NCBI GenBank assembly: GCA_019359765.1
Contig: JAHHGU010000001.1
Span: 140,743-204,742, forward strand
DNA: 64,000 nt
From: Aphanothece sp. CMT-3BRIN-NPC111
Lineage (GTDB): Bacteria; Cyanobacteriota; Cyanobacteriia; Cyanobacteriales; JAHHGU01
Reading direction: 5' to 3'
A model generated the notes under the pieces. That model had not been told where the DNA came from, searched no databases, and saw only the letters and a program-made list of their open reading frames with translations. The stretch's first letter is position 1; each line of letters begins with the position of its first letter. The translations under genes were made by a program, and so were the position numbers. This document shows positions 17,550 through 27,414 of the stretch, one piece after another.

Positions 17550-17674
17550 AAGTTTACAGCCCTTTTCTTTCCTCTCCAACACCATTCACCACTGGCGGTG
17601 ACAAGCTTAACGCTTGCTAAAACAACCTTACTATTCTTGCACAGGAGTGTTCCTTGCTAGTGAGTGTCTTCTGT

Positions 17675-19732
17675 CTACCTCGGCAGGGAAGAGGACTGGG
17701 GCGTTACGGGTGGGAACGGCGGCTGCTCAAGTTTGGGCAAGCGATCGCGGAACCGTTGAAACCCATTAGGGTTGAGTACCGACCAAGCGGTTAGCCCAAC
17801 AGCACCACCACCGATTAGCAGCGCCAGTAACCCCAGCGCCCTCACCAAGCCTTTGAGCCAAAGTTGATTGGGAGCCGCCGCCGGTTTTGTCTCTTCCGCC
17901 GCTACAGGTTCAGCATCCAAAAGCGGCAAAGATGCTGGAGCAAGCTCTGAAGACATACTTGGTGTATGAACAATGTTTGTGTTTGTACTGCCGATTTCCC
18001 CAAGATTGAGTAGCACCGGATGTTCAAAGGAAACGCGGCAATAAGTCAGGACAACGGACGTATTATCATGACCATTCTTTTGATTAGCCAATTCGATTAA
18101 AGATTCGACAGCTGATTCTACGGACATCTGACCTGTGAGGATTGGCTCAGCGTAATCTCTCCAGGATTGCTCTACCAAGTTATTGTCACTGAGGCCATCA
18201 GAACAAAGCAGCAGTAAGCCGTCTTCTTCCAAAATTAATCGCTGTATATTTGGACGCAGGAACTCAGAATCCCGCGTCCCCATTGCCTGGGTGAGGGCAC
18301 TGGCCTCCGGTAGCTCTAGCGCCTGCCGATAAAGACTCCGCCCCATCCGCACTTCCCGCGTTGCCACATCATCGTCAACCGCTAGCTGCTGGCAATAGTG
18401 AGGAGTTATCCAGTAGGCGCGGCTATCTCCAACATTGGCAATGTAGAGTTCATGAGAATTGCCAGTACCATTTGGCGTCTCTACCTGCTGAGGCAGCTGA
18501 AGTGCCATCATCAGGGTTGTACCCATACGTCGCCGCGACTCTCGCCCTTGTTGGTCATTTCGGGCGGCAATTAAGTTATTTGCCACGCGAATAATTGCCG
18601 CTAGTTGCTCCTCCACAATATCCGGTGTGATGATTTGATGATCTGCTGCGACTTCTGACAGTATTGCCTTTACCTGGAGCTTAAGGGACAGCACCGCCAG
18701 CTGGCTGGCAACTTCCCCTCCCTCATGACCGCCAATCCCATCACAAACAATTGACAGGTGGGTTATCAGTGGGTCAATCGGCTCAGTTACATCTGCTGGG
18801 AGATCCGACGCTGTGGGATAGCAGCTGTCTTCATTGTGTTGGTGCATAGGGCCGGGATCTGTGGCACCAGCAACCCGCAAGTGCAAGGGCAACTGGGCTG
18901 CCTGCTCTATCAACAGCTGGTTCAGAGAGCGGGCGATCGCGCTAACGGAAGCATCCTCTGCTTGCATCTGCTGGTAAATTTCTTGCAGTTGGTTATTCAC
19001 AGGAGCCTGTGCCTCCCTAAACCAAGATGCCCAAACTGCCCCCAGCGGTTGCAGACTTAGTTTATCTGGTGATTGGAAAAGCGCCGTTCCTGGAACCTCT
19101 ACGCCTCTTGAGTACATCGCCGCCTCAGGGGATACACCGTTGCCATTGTCTCCCAGCACGTCTGTATAAAGTTGCCTCAGTCGTACTCGCCATCCTTCAA
19201 CCCGCAGATTCTCCGCCACAAATAAGCTAGAAACTACGCCTTGTTCCGCCAAAGGCTTCCACAGTTGTAGAATTTGCCACAGCCAGTAGACTTGCCGCAC
19301 CGCCGATGCCTGATGCCACGCCTCCAAAATTGATGGAATTAGCTTGCCAGAGGCATCCACTGGCACGTTTTCCAGCAAGAGAATCTCCGCCAGTGTTGAT
19401 TTCTCATTCAGCAGAGCATATCCATACACTTCTGGTATATGGAGGCGTTGGGGATACAGGCGCAGGTAAGGGACGATGGCATCGGGCAGCTGCTCAGGCA
19501 CATGGGGCGTGATATCTGGGCGCGTATCCAGCCAAATTTGCGGTGCAACAACCTGGTATCTGTCTTCCACTAACGTTCCGGGTGGTATCTGCGCCCCAAC
19601 TGGGCTGGCTGCCCAGAGATAGCGATACTGTAGCGGTGTTTGACAATTTTCGCAAAACTTGTGACCGAGCGGATTGAGCGGGTTAGAACAGGCTGAATTC
19701 GGGCAATGAATTAGTGACTCGGAACGGTTCAT
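17675..19732 (-). CDS. PP2C-type Ser/Thr protein phosphatase with zinc ribbon and TM anchor
   Basis: A 685-residue multidomain protein. Residues 10-33 form a zinc ribbon (CPNSACSNP...CENCQTP). Residues 50-290 look like a degenerate kinase-like or regulatory region with no catalytic loop. The PPM/PP2C domain covers about 295-560, with GPMHQHNEDS, CDGIGGHEGGE, GTTLMM, ANVGDSRAYW, LLCSDGLSDN and GHDNTSVVL all present. A TM helix (about 635-655) and a Pro-rich tail follow. It dephosphorylates Ser/Thr in Mg/Mn-dependent fashion and probably counters Hanks kinases, but no kinase is adjacent. Confidence 0.88.
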   Translation of the reverse strand: MNRSESLIHCPNSACSNPLNPLGHKFCENCQTPLQYRYLWAASPVGAQIPPGTLVEDRYQVVAPQIWLDTRPDITPHVPEQLPDAIVPYLRLYPQRLHIPEVYGYALLNEKSTLAEILLLENVPVDASGKLIPSILEAWHQASAVRQVYWLWQILQLWKPLAEQGVVSSLFVAENLRVEGWRVRLRQLYTDVLGDNGNGVSPEAAMYSRGVEVPGTALFQSPDKLSLQPLGAVWASWFREAQAPVNNQLQEIYQQMQAEDASVSAIARSLNQLLIEQAAQLPLHLRVAGATDPGPMHQHNEDSCYPTASDLPADVTEPIDPLITHLSIVCDGIGGHEGGEVASQLAVLSLKLQVKAILSEVAADHQIITPDIVEEQLAAIIRVANNLIAARNDQQGRESRRRMGTTLMMALQLPQQVETPNGTGNSHELYIANVGDSRAYWITPHYCQQLAVDDDVATREVRMGRSLYRQALELPEASALTQAMGTRDSEFLRPNIQRLILEEDGLLLLCSDGLSDNNLVEQSWRDYAEPILTGQMSVESAVESLIELANQKNGHDNTSVVLTYCRVSFEHPVLLNLGEIGSTNTNIVHTPSMSSELAPASLPLLDAEPVAAEETKPAAAPNQLWLKGLVRALGLLALLIGGGAVGLTAWSVLNPNGFQRFRDRLPKLEQPPFPPVTPQSSSLPR

Positions 19733-19914
19733 AAGTTTAACAACTTTTATAGAAAAACATTAAATCAGACTAGGAACTTAAAAATTGCAGCCTGTGGAAG
19801 CGAAATCTATCAATTAAGTGTTGTAGTAAACAAAAAGGCAGGATAGTTATCCCCATCCTTCCTGGCTAGAGTGAAGTAGTTGATTCTACTAAATGCATTA
19901 ACTGGGAGGTCAAT

Positions 19915-20412
19915 ATGTCACTGAATCCCACGGGGATATGGTTTCTGGCAGGGGTCGGACAAGCTTTACCTATGGCATTCTCTCTCAGCCCAACTGTGTT
20001 CTGGTTAGTGGCAGGGTGTGTGCTTTGCTTGATAGAGGTTGCTGTGCCAACAGCTTTTACCGCCTTCCTGATGGGAATAAGCGCCTTTTTAGTAGCTGTA
20101 GTTGCTCTTCTGTTACCATTGCCGATGGCTTTACAGGTTGCTCTTTGGATGGGTTTTTCCATTGCTTTTGTCTTCCTAAGCCATCGCCTGATGCCAAAGC
20201 GTAAGGCGATCTCGATTCAGGATGCAACGGAGGCTCAGACCTTAACAGAGATTTTGCCAGGGCAGACAGGTCGAGTGCTATACGAAGGGAATTCCTGGCG
20301 GGCTACTGGTGAAGAGCTAACCCATGCGATCGCGCCCAACCAAAAAGTTTATGTTGTCGGGCGGCGAGGAACTACCCTAATCGTGGTTTCCGATAATTTA
20401 TTGGATTCGTAG
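19915..20412 (+). CDS. NfeD family membrane protein
   Basis: A 165-residue protein with about three TM helices and a C-terminal OB-fold segment (GQTGRVLYEGNSWRAT...VVGRRGTTLIV). This is the NfeD-short architecture that pairs with SPFH/stomatin proteins in membrane microdomains. A GGGAGGT Shine-Dalgarno lies 7 bases upstream. The SPFH gene follows after 47 bases on the same strand, so they form a two-gene operon and likely one complex. Confidence 0.9.
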   Translation: MSLNPTGIWFLAGVGQALPMAFSLSPTVFWLVAGCVLCLIEVAVPTAFTAFLMGISAFLVAVVALLLPLPMALQVALWMGFSIAFVFLSHRLMPKRKAISIQDATEAQTLTEILPGQTGRVLYEGNSWRATGEELTHAIAPNQKVYVVGRRGTTLIVVSDNLLDS

Positions 20413-20459
20413 TTTACAGGTTTTAATTAATCCACATTCACTCAAAAACGAGGTTCAAG

Positions 20460-21443
20460 ATGGGAGAATTTTTGGGGTTAATAATATTTTTTGTTTTAGG
20501 TGGTTCTGCCCTCTCAGGAGTCAGGATTATCAAGCAGGGTGACGAAGCTTTAGTGGAAACATTGGGTAAATATAACGGGAAGAAACTAACACCGGGTCTT
20601 AATTTCCTTGTCCCTGTTTACCAAAGAGTGTCTTTTCAAGGGAACATTCGGGAAAAAGTATTAGACATTCCCCCACAACAATGTATTACCCGTGACAACG
20701 TTTCTATAACCGTTGATGCTGTAGTCTACTGGCGCATTCTTGATATGGAGAAAGCCTATTACAAGGTAGAAAATCTCCAATCAGCTATGGTGAATTTAGT
20801 ACTGACGCAGATACGGGCTGAGATGGGGCAACTAGAACTGGATGAAACCTTTACAGCCCGTTCTCAAATCAACGAAATTCTGTTAAGAGAATTAGATGAA
20901 GCCACCGATCCTTGGGGGGTGAAGGTGACGCGGGTAGAACTGCGAGATATTATTCCCGCCAAAGCGGTGCTGGAAGCGATGGAATTGCAGATGTCAGCAG
21001 AACGTAGGAAGCGGGCATCAATTTTAACCTCTGAGGGCGATCGCGAATCAGCAGTTAATAGTGCTAGAGGTAGAGCCGATGCACAAGTTTTGGAAGCCGA
21101 AGCCCGTCAAAAAGCTGTAATTCTAGAGGCAGAAGCTCAACAAAAGGCGCTGATTCTTAAAGCCCAAGCCGAACGCCAGCAGCAGGTTCTTAAAGCCCAA
21201 GCTATTGCTGAGTCCGCAGAAATTATTGCCCAAAAAATTAACAAAGATCCCAATGCCCACCAAGCCCTGGAAGTTCTGTTTGCCTTGGGTTATCTAGATA
21301 TGGGAGCCACAATTGGCAAGAGCGACAGCAGCAAGGTGATGTTTATCGATCCCCGTAGTATCCCAGCAACTTTGGAAGGCATCCGCTCTATAGTAGGAGA
21401 CGGAAATAAGCCTGATTTTTTAGATTTAAGGAAGGAAAGTTAA
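20460..21443 (+). CDS. SPFH/band 7 (stomatin-like, paraslipin) protein
   Basis: A 327-residue protein with an N-terminal membrane helix ([15 protein letters not shown]) and the SPFH domain, including [19 protein letters not shown] and [13 protein letters not shown] long Ala/Glu/Gln-rich coiled coil (about 195-270) mediates oligomerisation in this family. Stomatin-like proteins scaffold membrane microdomains and modulate membrane proteases. It sits directly downstream of NfeD. GAGG lies before the ATG. Confidence 0.92.
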   Translation: MGEFLGLIIFFVLGGSALSGVRIIKQGDEALVETLGKYNGKKLTPGLNFLVPVYQRVSFQGNIREKVLDIPPQQCITRDNVSITVDAVVYWRILDMEKAYYKVENLQSAMVNLVLTQIRAEMGQLELDETFTARSQINEILLRELDEATDPWGVKVTRVELRDIIPAKAVLEAMELQMSAERRKRASILTSEGDRESAVNSARGRADAQVLEAEARQKAVILEAEAQQKALILKAQAERQQQVLKAQAIAESAEIIAQKINKDPNAHQALEVLFALGYLDMGATIGKSDSSKVMFIDPRSIPATLEGIRSIVGDGNKPDFLDLRKES

Positions 21444-21682
21444 TTTATAGCAATCCTTCAGTAGGGGCACGGCAGTGCCCCTACTTTTAGCAATTAGCTT
21501 TTAGCAAACATATAGTTATAGCAGTAGTTCTGGGTGCATGGAGGCTCGTGCCGATTGTCAAGCACCCTTATGGCAACTGCTATAACTGCGGGAATTTACC
21601 GCTTCGCAGAGTTATGAGTTTTAAATTAAAAATTAATAATTCAAAACTCAAAACTTAAAACTCATAACTTTTGAACCAACCT
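21444..21682. repeat. repeat-dense convergent spacer
   Basis: Between the convergent SPFH and WecA-like genes lie four repeat types. There is a perfect hairpin AGTAGGGGCAC/GTGCCCCTACT (21460-21485), an AGCAATTAGCTTTTAGC copy (21489-21505) and a dispersed repeat copy with GGCTCGTGCCGATTGTCA (21520-21590). An AAAACTC heptamer run (21641-21672) completes the set. The hairpin is placed where it could end sense transcription of the SPFH operon. Confidence 0.7.
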
Positions 21683-22789
21683 TCATTTTTCTGCTCGCAA
21701 TACCGCCCGCATCCTTCGCCAGACGGTAAAGCTTAAAAGGATAATGATGCTGCTAGTGGAGGCAAGAATCACTAAATTACTCATGCCTTGCATTTTCATA
21801 GCCAGCCAGTTGGAAACCAAGGTAATTGTCCAAAGGACGAACGCCGCCCCACGCTGCGAGAAACCCCAAGCCAGTAAGCGATGGTGCAGGTGGTCTTTCC
21901 CAGGAGTACTAAGGGGGTTTTTCCCTGCACTCAGCCGTCGTACAAATACCTGAGTGGTATCTAACACTGGCAATAGCAAAAACAGCACCGTGGGCACTAA
22001 GGCAAACAGTGTCGTCACTTTGAGGTTGCCTAAAATACTGGTCGCAGCTAGCACGTAACCTAAAAAGTAGGCTCCGGCATCCCCCATGATGATGTGCGAG
22101 GGGTGGAAGTTGTGCCGCAAAAAGCCTAGTGCTGCCCCACCTAGTGCCGCCAGCAACAATGTCGCTGCTGCACGGGGTTCAAACTGCGCTGAAACTGCTA
22201 AAAGGCTCATGGCGGTGATAAAGCTGACCCCTCCAGCCAAGCCGTCCATACCATCCATCAGGTTGATGGCGTTGGTGATGCCTACCACCCACAGCACTGT
22301 GAGCAACATCGAGAGTATGGGGTCGATGGGAGTGCCGAAATTCACTTCGATGTTGGTGCCGCTAGCAATTAGCAAAAGTGCCGCTAGAATCTGAGCCGAC
22401 AAGCGAAAAAGAGGAGGCAAACCGAACTGGTCGTCAATAAAGCCCACCAGCACCAAAATGGAGCCGCCCAGTAGAATTGTCAGCACCTCAGCCAAGACGC
22501 CTTCAATTACGATTGGTCTCAAGGTGGTGGCTAATATGAGCGCGGCTATCACCCCAGCGTATATGGCTAGCCCTCCCGCATTGGGTAAGGGTTCTCTGTT
22601 AAGCCGCCGCGCGTTGGGTTGATCCGCCCAACCTACCCGCAAAGCAAAAGAGCGTACTGCGGGAATAAAACGATAAGTAACCACCCAGGCTAACAGAAAG
22701 GTGAAAACCACTGCCAGCCAGCCGGAACCGCTGGGGTTGGCAATACCGAGCGACTGAAGGAAGTCGTACAGATCCATCTTCCTATTCAA
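21683..22789 (-). CDS. MraY/WecA-like polyprenyl-phosphate sugar-phosphate transferase
   Basis: A 368-residue membrane enzyme with about ten TM helices, of the family that moves HexNAc-1-phosphate from UDP to undecaprenyl phosphate. Key motifs are FIDDQFGLPP, NAINLMDGMDGLAGG (catalytic Asp pair), GDAGAYFLGY and KDHLHHRLL. The HLHHR pattern fits the WecA/TagO subgroup rather than MraY. It probably starts surface-polysaccharide assembly. The ATG at 22789 is used; a second in-frame ATG is four codons later. Confidence 0.88.
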   Translation of the reverse strand: MNRKMDLYDFLQSLGIANPSGSGWLAVVFTFLLAWVVTYRFIPAVRSFALRVGWADQPNARRLNREPLPNAGGLAIYAGVIAALILATTLRPIVIEGVLAEVLTILLGGSILVLVGFIDDQFGLPPLFRLSAQILAALLLIASGTNIEVNFGTPIDPILSMLLTVLWVVGITNAINLMDGMDGLAGGVSFITAMSLLAVSAQFEPRAAATLLLAALGGAALGFLRHNFHPSHIIMGDAGAYFLGYVLAATSILGNLKVTTLFALVPTVLFLLLPVLDTTQVFVRRLSAGKNPLSTPGKDHLHHRLLAWGFSQRGAAFVLWTITLVSNWLAMKMQGMSNLVILASTSSIIILLSFTVWRRMRAVLRAEK

Positions 22790-23142
22790 CCATTACTGCT
22801 AATGACCAACACCATCCTCAACAGTATAAGGTAGCTGGCTCAAATTAAACGTATAATCTACCACCGAGATTACTGAATTTCCGACTAATGTCATATGTAG
22901 TGCTTGTCTCGGGAAAATTTTGCTAAAATGTCGCGACCTAGAGCATTGTTGGGGATTTATTCTAAAGTTCAGGAGATTTCCTACCTGCTTGAATGTCACC
23001 AATTAATGCGCGGCGCTCTCATCCTCTGACTTCTAGGCATGGGAAGAAAGCGCAGCGCCAATATAAAAACATTATTTATTTTCTTAAAATCTGAACATCA
23101 TAAGGTAATGTTTTTGTACTCATGAAACAAGTTCTTACACAC
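22790..23142. other. 353-bp spacer between WecA-like and WD40 genes
   Basis: No convincing gene. A 67-codon frame on the minus strand lacks coding character. Bases 23009-23061 contain an imperfect inverted repeat (GCGCTCTC...GAAAGCGC) that could be a hairpin or a mobile-element end. The rest is AT-rich and holds the WecA-like promoter. Confidence 0.35.
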
Positions 23143-24234
23143 TTAATTGAGAACTTCGGACAACTGCCAAACCTTAATCGACTTATCCCCACTTCCACTA
23201 ATGATGCTTTTCCCGTCCGGGCTAAAAGCTAAAGCATAAATTCCCCCTGCATGACCTGCAAAAGTGCGTATCAACTTCCCTGTCTTCAAATTCCATAGGC
23301 TAATTTCACGCCCCAAACCACCAGTGGCAAAAGTTTGCCCGTCAGGACTGATGGCAACAGTATCAACACTGCCAATACCCATAGAGAAGTTGTGAATTAA
23401 TTTCCTTGTTTTCAGATTCCACACCTTGACGTTTTTCCCATCAGTTTGTTGAAGTGCACCTGACTGATGACTATCATCGTAACCACCATTAACAAGGGTT
23501 TGCCCATTGGGACTGATGGCGAGGGACAAAACTCTAGATGCTCGCGGCTCAAACGGGGGAGATGCCGGTGTTTGTGGAATCAATGTTCCCAGCCGTTTTC
23601 TGCTAATGAGGTTCCATAACTTGATTGTCCCGTCTTCACTGCCAGTAAACAAAGTTTTGCCATCAGGACCGAGAACCAGGGAAATCGCTTCAGCTTTCAG
23701 AGTGCGGCGCAGCTGACTATTCTGCAAGTTCCACAGCTTAACTGTCTTATCCCTACTGGCACTGGCTAAAGTTTGTCCAGTTGGGGTGATGACAATTGAT
23801 GTTACCGCTGCTGAATGTCCAGTCAGAGTGTTTTCTAATTTCCCATTCTGCAAGTTCCACAGTTTGATTGTGTTGTCGTCGCTACTACTGGCTAATGTCT
23901 TGCCATCGGGGCTAATGGCAAGAGATGTCACCTTTTCTGTATGTCCATTCAGAGTGCGGATGTTTTCTCCAGTTTTTAGGTTCCACACCTCGATTGTCTT
24001 GTCATCCCCACCACTAGCTAAAGTCTGTCCGTCTCGGCTAAGGGCTATTGCCCTCACAGGTGCTGTATGCCCAGATAGGGTAAGTTTTACTTGGCTGATT
24101 TGGTTGGTGCTGGGTTGAGAGTCAGCCTGGGCAGGATATATATAAATGGCACTGACAATAGTTGATGCTGTCAAGGCGATCGCACTAAGAGCATTCCACA
24201 ATCTAAGCTTTGGTGTCATTGTGGCTCTTGCCAA
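23143..24234 (-). CDS. exported WD40-repeat beta-propeller protein
   Basis: A 363-residue protein. The first 37 residues form a signal peptide or anchor (hydrophobic stretch ending near AQADSQ). Seven WD40 units follow from about residue 48 to the end, with repeated patterns such as LSGHTAPVRAIALS, DGQTLASGGDDKTIEVWNL and DGKSIISGSGDKSIKVWQL. It is probably a seven-bladed propeller for protein-protein contact in the periplasm or at the membrane. The partner is unknown. Blade 5 holds an insertion (about residues 230-275). Confidence 0.88.
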   Translation of the reverse strand: MARATMTPKLRLWNALSAIALTASTIVSAIYIYPAQADSQPSTNQISQVKLTLSGHTAPVRAIALSRDGQTLASGGDDKTIEVWNLKTGENIRTLNGHTEKVTSLAISPDGKTLASSSDDNTIKLWNLQNGKLENTLTGHSAAVTSIVITPTGQTLASASRDKTVKLWNLQNSQLRRTLKAEAISLVLGPDGKTLFTGSEDGTIKLWNLISRKRLGTLIPQTPASPPFEPRASRVLSLAISPNGQTLVNGGYDDSHQSGALQQTDGKNVKVWNLKTRKLIHNFSMGIGSVDTVAISPDGQTFATGGLGREISLWNLKTGKLIRTFAGHAGGIYALAFSPDGKSIISGSGDKSIKVWQLSEVLN

Positions 24235-24528
24235 AAGATGTTGTGTAGGTTTTGACTCAATTAAATATCCTCCTGTTCCGAATAAATTCCATACTCCCGG
24301 AGATTTTTAGAGAATCTTTCCCAGTCGGTAATTTTATGACCATTACCAGGAGAAAGATTTGGCAAGTATTGAAAGTCCCCTGCCAGGTAGAATCGCTCTA
24401 CTCCATAGGTTTATGGTGTTGCGACTAATATGGAAAATTAGGAATTGCTTTCTTAGTAATTATTTGGCCACAATCCCCATCGGAAATCTCTTTGCGTCTC
24501 CTACTCTCCGCATCAGGAGCGTCTCTTA

Positions 24529-24936
24529 TTATTTGGTGGCATCACCCACAGCCTCAACCACAGAGCATCGATCGCACAGGCCAAAAAATTCCAAGGTATG
24601 ATAATAAATCTTAAACTGGTGAGAATGTTGCAACTCTGTCTCTAGCTGATGAACTGGGCATTCATTAATGGGAATTGACTCCCCGCACTGCAAACATGTC
24701 AGGTGGTGCTTGTCTTGCTGCACAGAGCTATAAAGGGATTCGCCGCTGGCTAAAGTCCGCACCTGCACTGCGCCTTCAAGTTTGAGAGCTTCCAAAGACC
24801 GATATACCGTTGCTAAACCCATATTTTGGTCGCGGCTACGTAATTCTACATAAATATCCTGTGCGGAGACGCCTCGGTTCAGGGTCTTGAGAAGGTTCAA
24901 AATCCGGTCTTGACTGCGCGTGCGTTGGGCTTTCAT
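24529..24936 (-). CDS. zur: Fur-family metalloregulator, probably Zur/FurB
   Basis: A 135-residue winged-helix repressor. The DNA-binding helix region is GLATVYRSLEALKLEG. The structural zinc site uses two CxxC pairs (CLQCG and CDRC). HHLTCLQCGESIPI with the HTLEFFGLC segment fits the cyanobacterial FurB/Zur branch better than FurA or PerR. It would repress zinc-uptake genes when zinc is plentiful. Subfamily assignment is from motif memory. It is divergent from purS, with a 239-bp spacer in which I see no obvious Zur box. Confidence 0.85.
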   Translation of the reverse strand: MKAQRTRSQDRILNLLKTLNRGVSAQDIYVELRSRDQNMGLATVYRSLEALKLEGAVQVRTLASGESLYSSVQQDKHHLTCLQCGESIPINECPVHQLETELQHSHQFKIYYHTLEFFGLCDRCSVVEAVGDATK

Positions 24937-25175
24937 ATTTCTTCTTCAGTGGAGACTTCCGCTATAAGCGCTTGGGAGAAGGGGATAGCAAAACGATGCC
25001 AGCGCATAAAATTCTCAGTTGTTAAGATTTTTAATCTTCTACAGGTTGTAGCCCATATCGCTGACTGTTTTCAGGTGAAATCTCGGCATAGGTTAACTAA
25101 TCGCGCCTCGTCCCGCCTTAGAATTAAGACAGCTGCCACATCTCAAGCATCATTAGAGATCAATTAGGGTATCCG

Positions 25176-25454
25176 GTGAATCTAATATATCAAGCTCGAA
25201 TCTATGTTACTCTCCATTCCTCAGTATTAGACCCAGCTGGTACTGCGGTACAGTCTGGGTTGGAGCATCTGGGATATGGCAACGTGGAACAGGTACGAAT
25301 TGGCAAGTACATTGAATTAACCTTGAGTGCTTCCGATGAGAAAACCGCCCGCAAACAGGTAGACCGTATGTGTGACCAGTTGTTGGCGAATCCGGTAATT
25401 GAAAATTATCGGTTTGATTTAATTGAGGTGGCGGCGACCATGGGAGTGTCATGA
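25176..25454 (+). CDS. purS: phosphoribosylformylglycinamidine synthase subunit PurS
   Basis: A 92-residue protein with the conserved core [20 protein letters not shown] and [11 protein letters not shown] of PurS. PurS bridges PurL and PurQ in the FGAM synthase complex of purine synthesis. It starts with GTG at 25176. Its stop overlaps the start of purQ by four bases (ATGA), so the two are translationally coupled. Confidence 0.95.
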   Translation: MNLIYQARIYVTLHSSVLDPAGTAVQSGLEHLGYGNVEQVRIGKYIELTLSASDEKTARKQVDRMCDQLLANPVIENYRFDLIEVAATMGVS

Positions 25455-26143
25455 TGAAATTTGGGGTTGTGGTTTTTCCGGGTTCAAATTGCGATCGCGA
25501 TGTTGCCTATGTCACCCGCGATTTGATGAACCAGCCAACGCGCATGGTTTGGCATGAAGAAACAGATATTTCTGACTTAGATGTGGTGGTGATTCCGGGG
25601 GGCTTTAGCTACGGGGATTATCTACGGTGTGGGGCGATCGCGCGTTTTTCTCCTGTGATGCAGCGTGTTGTGGAACACGCCCAACAAGGTAAATTTGTTT
25701 TGGGCATCTGCAATGGCTTTCAGGTGTTGACAGAAACAGGACTTTTACCAGGGGCGCTGGTACGGAATCGGGATTTGCACTTTATTTGCGATCGCGTTTC
25801 TGTCAAAGTTGAACGCACTAACCTCCCTTGGACGCAAGCTTATCAAACAGGTGAGATCATCACCCTACCCATTGCCCATGGTGAGGGTCAATACTATGCC
25901 GATGCTCATACCTTGTCAGCCTTAGAAGATAACGGTCAAGTCCTCTTCCGCTATCAGAGCGATCATATTAATGGTTCTTTAAATAATATTGCCGGCATTT
26001 GCAATATTCAGGGAAATGTGCTAGGAATGATGCCCCATCCCGAAAGGGCGTCAGATTCGATGCTGGGTGGCACGGATGGAATAAAACTTTTTGAGGGGTT
26101 ACTGGTGGCGGCGGTTGGTGAAATCAATGCCATAGCAGTATAG
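25451..26143 (+). CDS. purQ: phosphoribosylformylglycinamidine synthase subunit PurQ
   Basis: The 230-residue glutaminase subunit of FGAM synthase. It has [10 protein letters not shown] at the N-terminus, the nucleophile in LGICNGFQ, and the catalytic His-Glu in MMPHPERA. It feeds ammonia to PurL. It overlaps purS by ATGA; the second ATG at 25454 gives the usual MKFGVVVF start and is equally plausible. purL is not in this window. Confidence 0.96.
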   Translation: MMKFGVVVFPGSNCDRDVAYVTRDLMNQPTRMVWHEETDISDLDVVVIPGGFSYGDYLRCGAIARFSPVMQRVVEHAQQGKFVLGICNGFQVLTETGLLPGALVRNRDLHFICDRVSVKVERTNLPWTQAYQTGEIITLPIAHGEGQYYADAHTLSALEDNGQVLFRYQSDHINGSLNNIAGICNIQGNVLGMMPHPERASDSMLGGTDGIKLFEGLLVAAVGEINAIAV

Positions 26144-26258
26144 CAATTAGCAATTAGCTTTTAGCAATTAGCTAAGAGCCGTTCCCAGTGAGAGCAGCAC
26201 TTATGGGCGCATAGGGTTGAGGTCTATTGTCACTCTTCCCCTATGGCGACAGCTATAT
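26141..26258. repeat. AGCAATTAGC repeats and dispersed repeat copy
   Basis: Immediately after the purQ stop are tandem AGCAATT/AGCTTTT repeats (26141-26172). A dispersed-repeat copy then follows with core GGTCTATTGTCACTCTTCCC (26186-26258). The repeat runs up to the likely start of the next gene, which is why upstream in-frame starts there should be disregarded. Confidence 0.65.
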
Positions 26259-26276
26259 AACTACAAGTTAATTAAT

Positions 26277-26978
26277 ATGAACTGGCTAGCTAATAACAAA
26301 AAATGGCTGCTAATTATCGCTGTTGTTCTAGCCATTGTGTGGGCAGGCATCAAATTTTTACCTTTAAACGACTGGTTTAGCCATCTTAGAGACTGGCTGA
26401 CAACCCTTGGTTTTTGGGCGATGCCTGCGTTTATTCTTATTTATATTATTGCGACTATAGTTGGCTTGCCAGCAGCTATTTTGATGTTGGTAGGAGGCAC
26501 ATTATTTGGCTTGGTTAGGGGTACAATTTCGGTTTCCGTAGCTGACACGCTGGGCGCAGGTGCCTGTTTTTTATTAGGTCGGACTGTAGCACGGAAACCG
26601 ATAAAAAAATGGATTGCGAAACGCCCTCAATTTGCTGAACTCGATAAAGCGGTGGGAAAAAAAGGGTGGAAAATTGTATTTCTCACTCGCCTATCCCCGC
26701 TTGTTCCTTCTAACCTGCTGAATTACGGTTTCAGCCTTACTAAGGTCAATTTCTGGGACTACTTATTTTTTACTTGGTTGGGGATGCTCCCGGTAATCGG
26801 TTTGTATGTGTACCTTGGCTCTTTTGGGGGCGGTTTCCTGAAGGGTGGCGGTGGTACTGGCAAACTAGCGTTTCAAGTGATCGGGTTGCTATTTACTATT
26901 GGGGTTGTTATTTACACAACCCGGCTAGCTAAGAAGACTGTTTCAGAAGCCGCTGACGAAGAAGGAAAAGCAAGTTAA
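26277..26978 (+). CDS. TVP38/TMEM64 (VTT domain) membrane protein
   Basis: A 233-residue protein starting MNWLANNKKWLL, with about six TM helices. The VTT/DedA-like core includes GLPAAILMLVGGTLFG, an FLLGRTVAR turn, LTRLSPLVPSNLLNYG and a C-terminal TM. Family members are proposed lipid or ion transporters; the bacterial role is not settled. I chose the ATG at 26277 because the 20 extra codons upstream are encoded by a dispersed repeat. Its 3' end overlaps the convergent gene by 50 bases. Confidence 0.85.
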   Translation: MNWLANNKKWLLIIAVVLAIVWAGIKFLPLNDWFSHLRDWLTTLGFWAMPAFILIYIIATIVGLPAAILMLVGGTLFGLVRGTISVSVADTLGAGACFLLGRTVARKPIKKWIAKRPQFAELDKAVGKKGWKIVFLTRLSPLVPSNLLNYGFSLTKVNFWDYLFFTWLGMLPVIGLYVYLGSFGGGFLKGGGGTGKLAFQVIGLLFTIGVVIYTTRLAKKTVSEAADEEGKAS

Positions 26979-27291
26979 TAACTTGAACCATGCTGGGTGG
27001 ATGCGCGATCGCCCAGAGGTTAATGCTCAAACAGGTGCTTGCCATCAGCAGCAGGATGTAGGTAGGAGGCATCACTACCCCAACCATGAACCAAGTCAAT
27101 ACGTGAAAAACCATCACTGAAGCGAAGATGTTGCCAATTCCAGCAGTTCGCCACACCTGAACTTGAGGGCGACGGAGGGCTGTGAAGATGATTGTCAGAA
27201 TCGTAGCCAGCAAGTTGGCTGGAACCAGAAACGCACAGATGGCGACACAGTGGGTGCGTGAAAATTCACAAAGTGTATTGAAATCGAGCAT
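26929..27291 (-). CDS. small hypothetical membrane protein (120 aa)
   Basis: A 120-residue protein with three predicted TM helices (about 13-35, 52-75, 76-98). The N-terminus MLDFNTLCEFSRTHCVAIC looks conserved and Cys-rich, and the first helix begins soon after. It resembles a cyanobacterial family of unknown function. It is convergent with the VTT gene and overlaps its last 50 bases, so its C-terminal tail may be the less conserved part. Confidence 0.6.
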   Translation of the reverse strand: MLDFNTLCEFSRTHCVAICAFLVPANLLATILTIIFTALRRPQVQVWRTAGIGNIFASVMVFHVLTWFMVGVVMPPTYILLLMASTCLSINLWAIAHPPSMVQVINLLFLLRQRLLKQSS

Positions 27292-27414
27292 TTAGGTATT
27301 TATGTCCAGTTACCCAATTTTAGCGAATTATACCTATAGCCGATCAATATAGGCTGTGGCGACGGGTGGGTTCTACTCGCATATAGCCTCAAGCAAATAA
27401 GTGCCTACCCTGTT

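Noticed and set aside
22799..23002. 67-codon minus-strand frame upstream of the WecA-like gene
   Set aside because: No coding character or homologous pattern, and it lies in the promoter region.
24910..25167. 85-codon plus-strand frame before purS
   Set aside because: Overlaps the Fur gene start in antisense; composition is non-coding.
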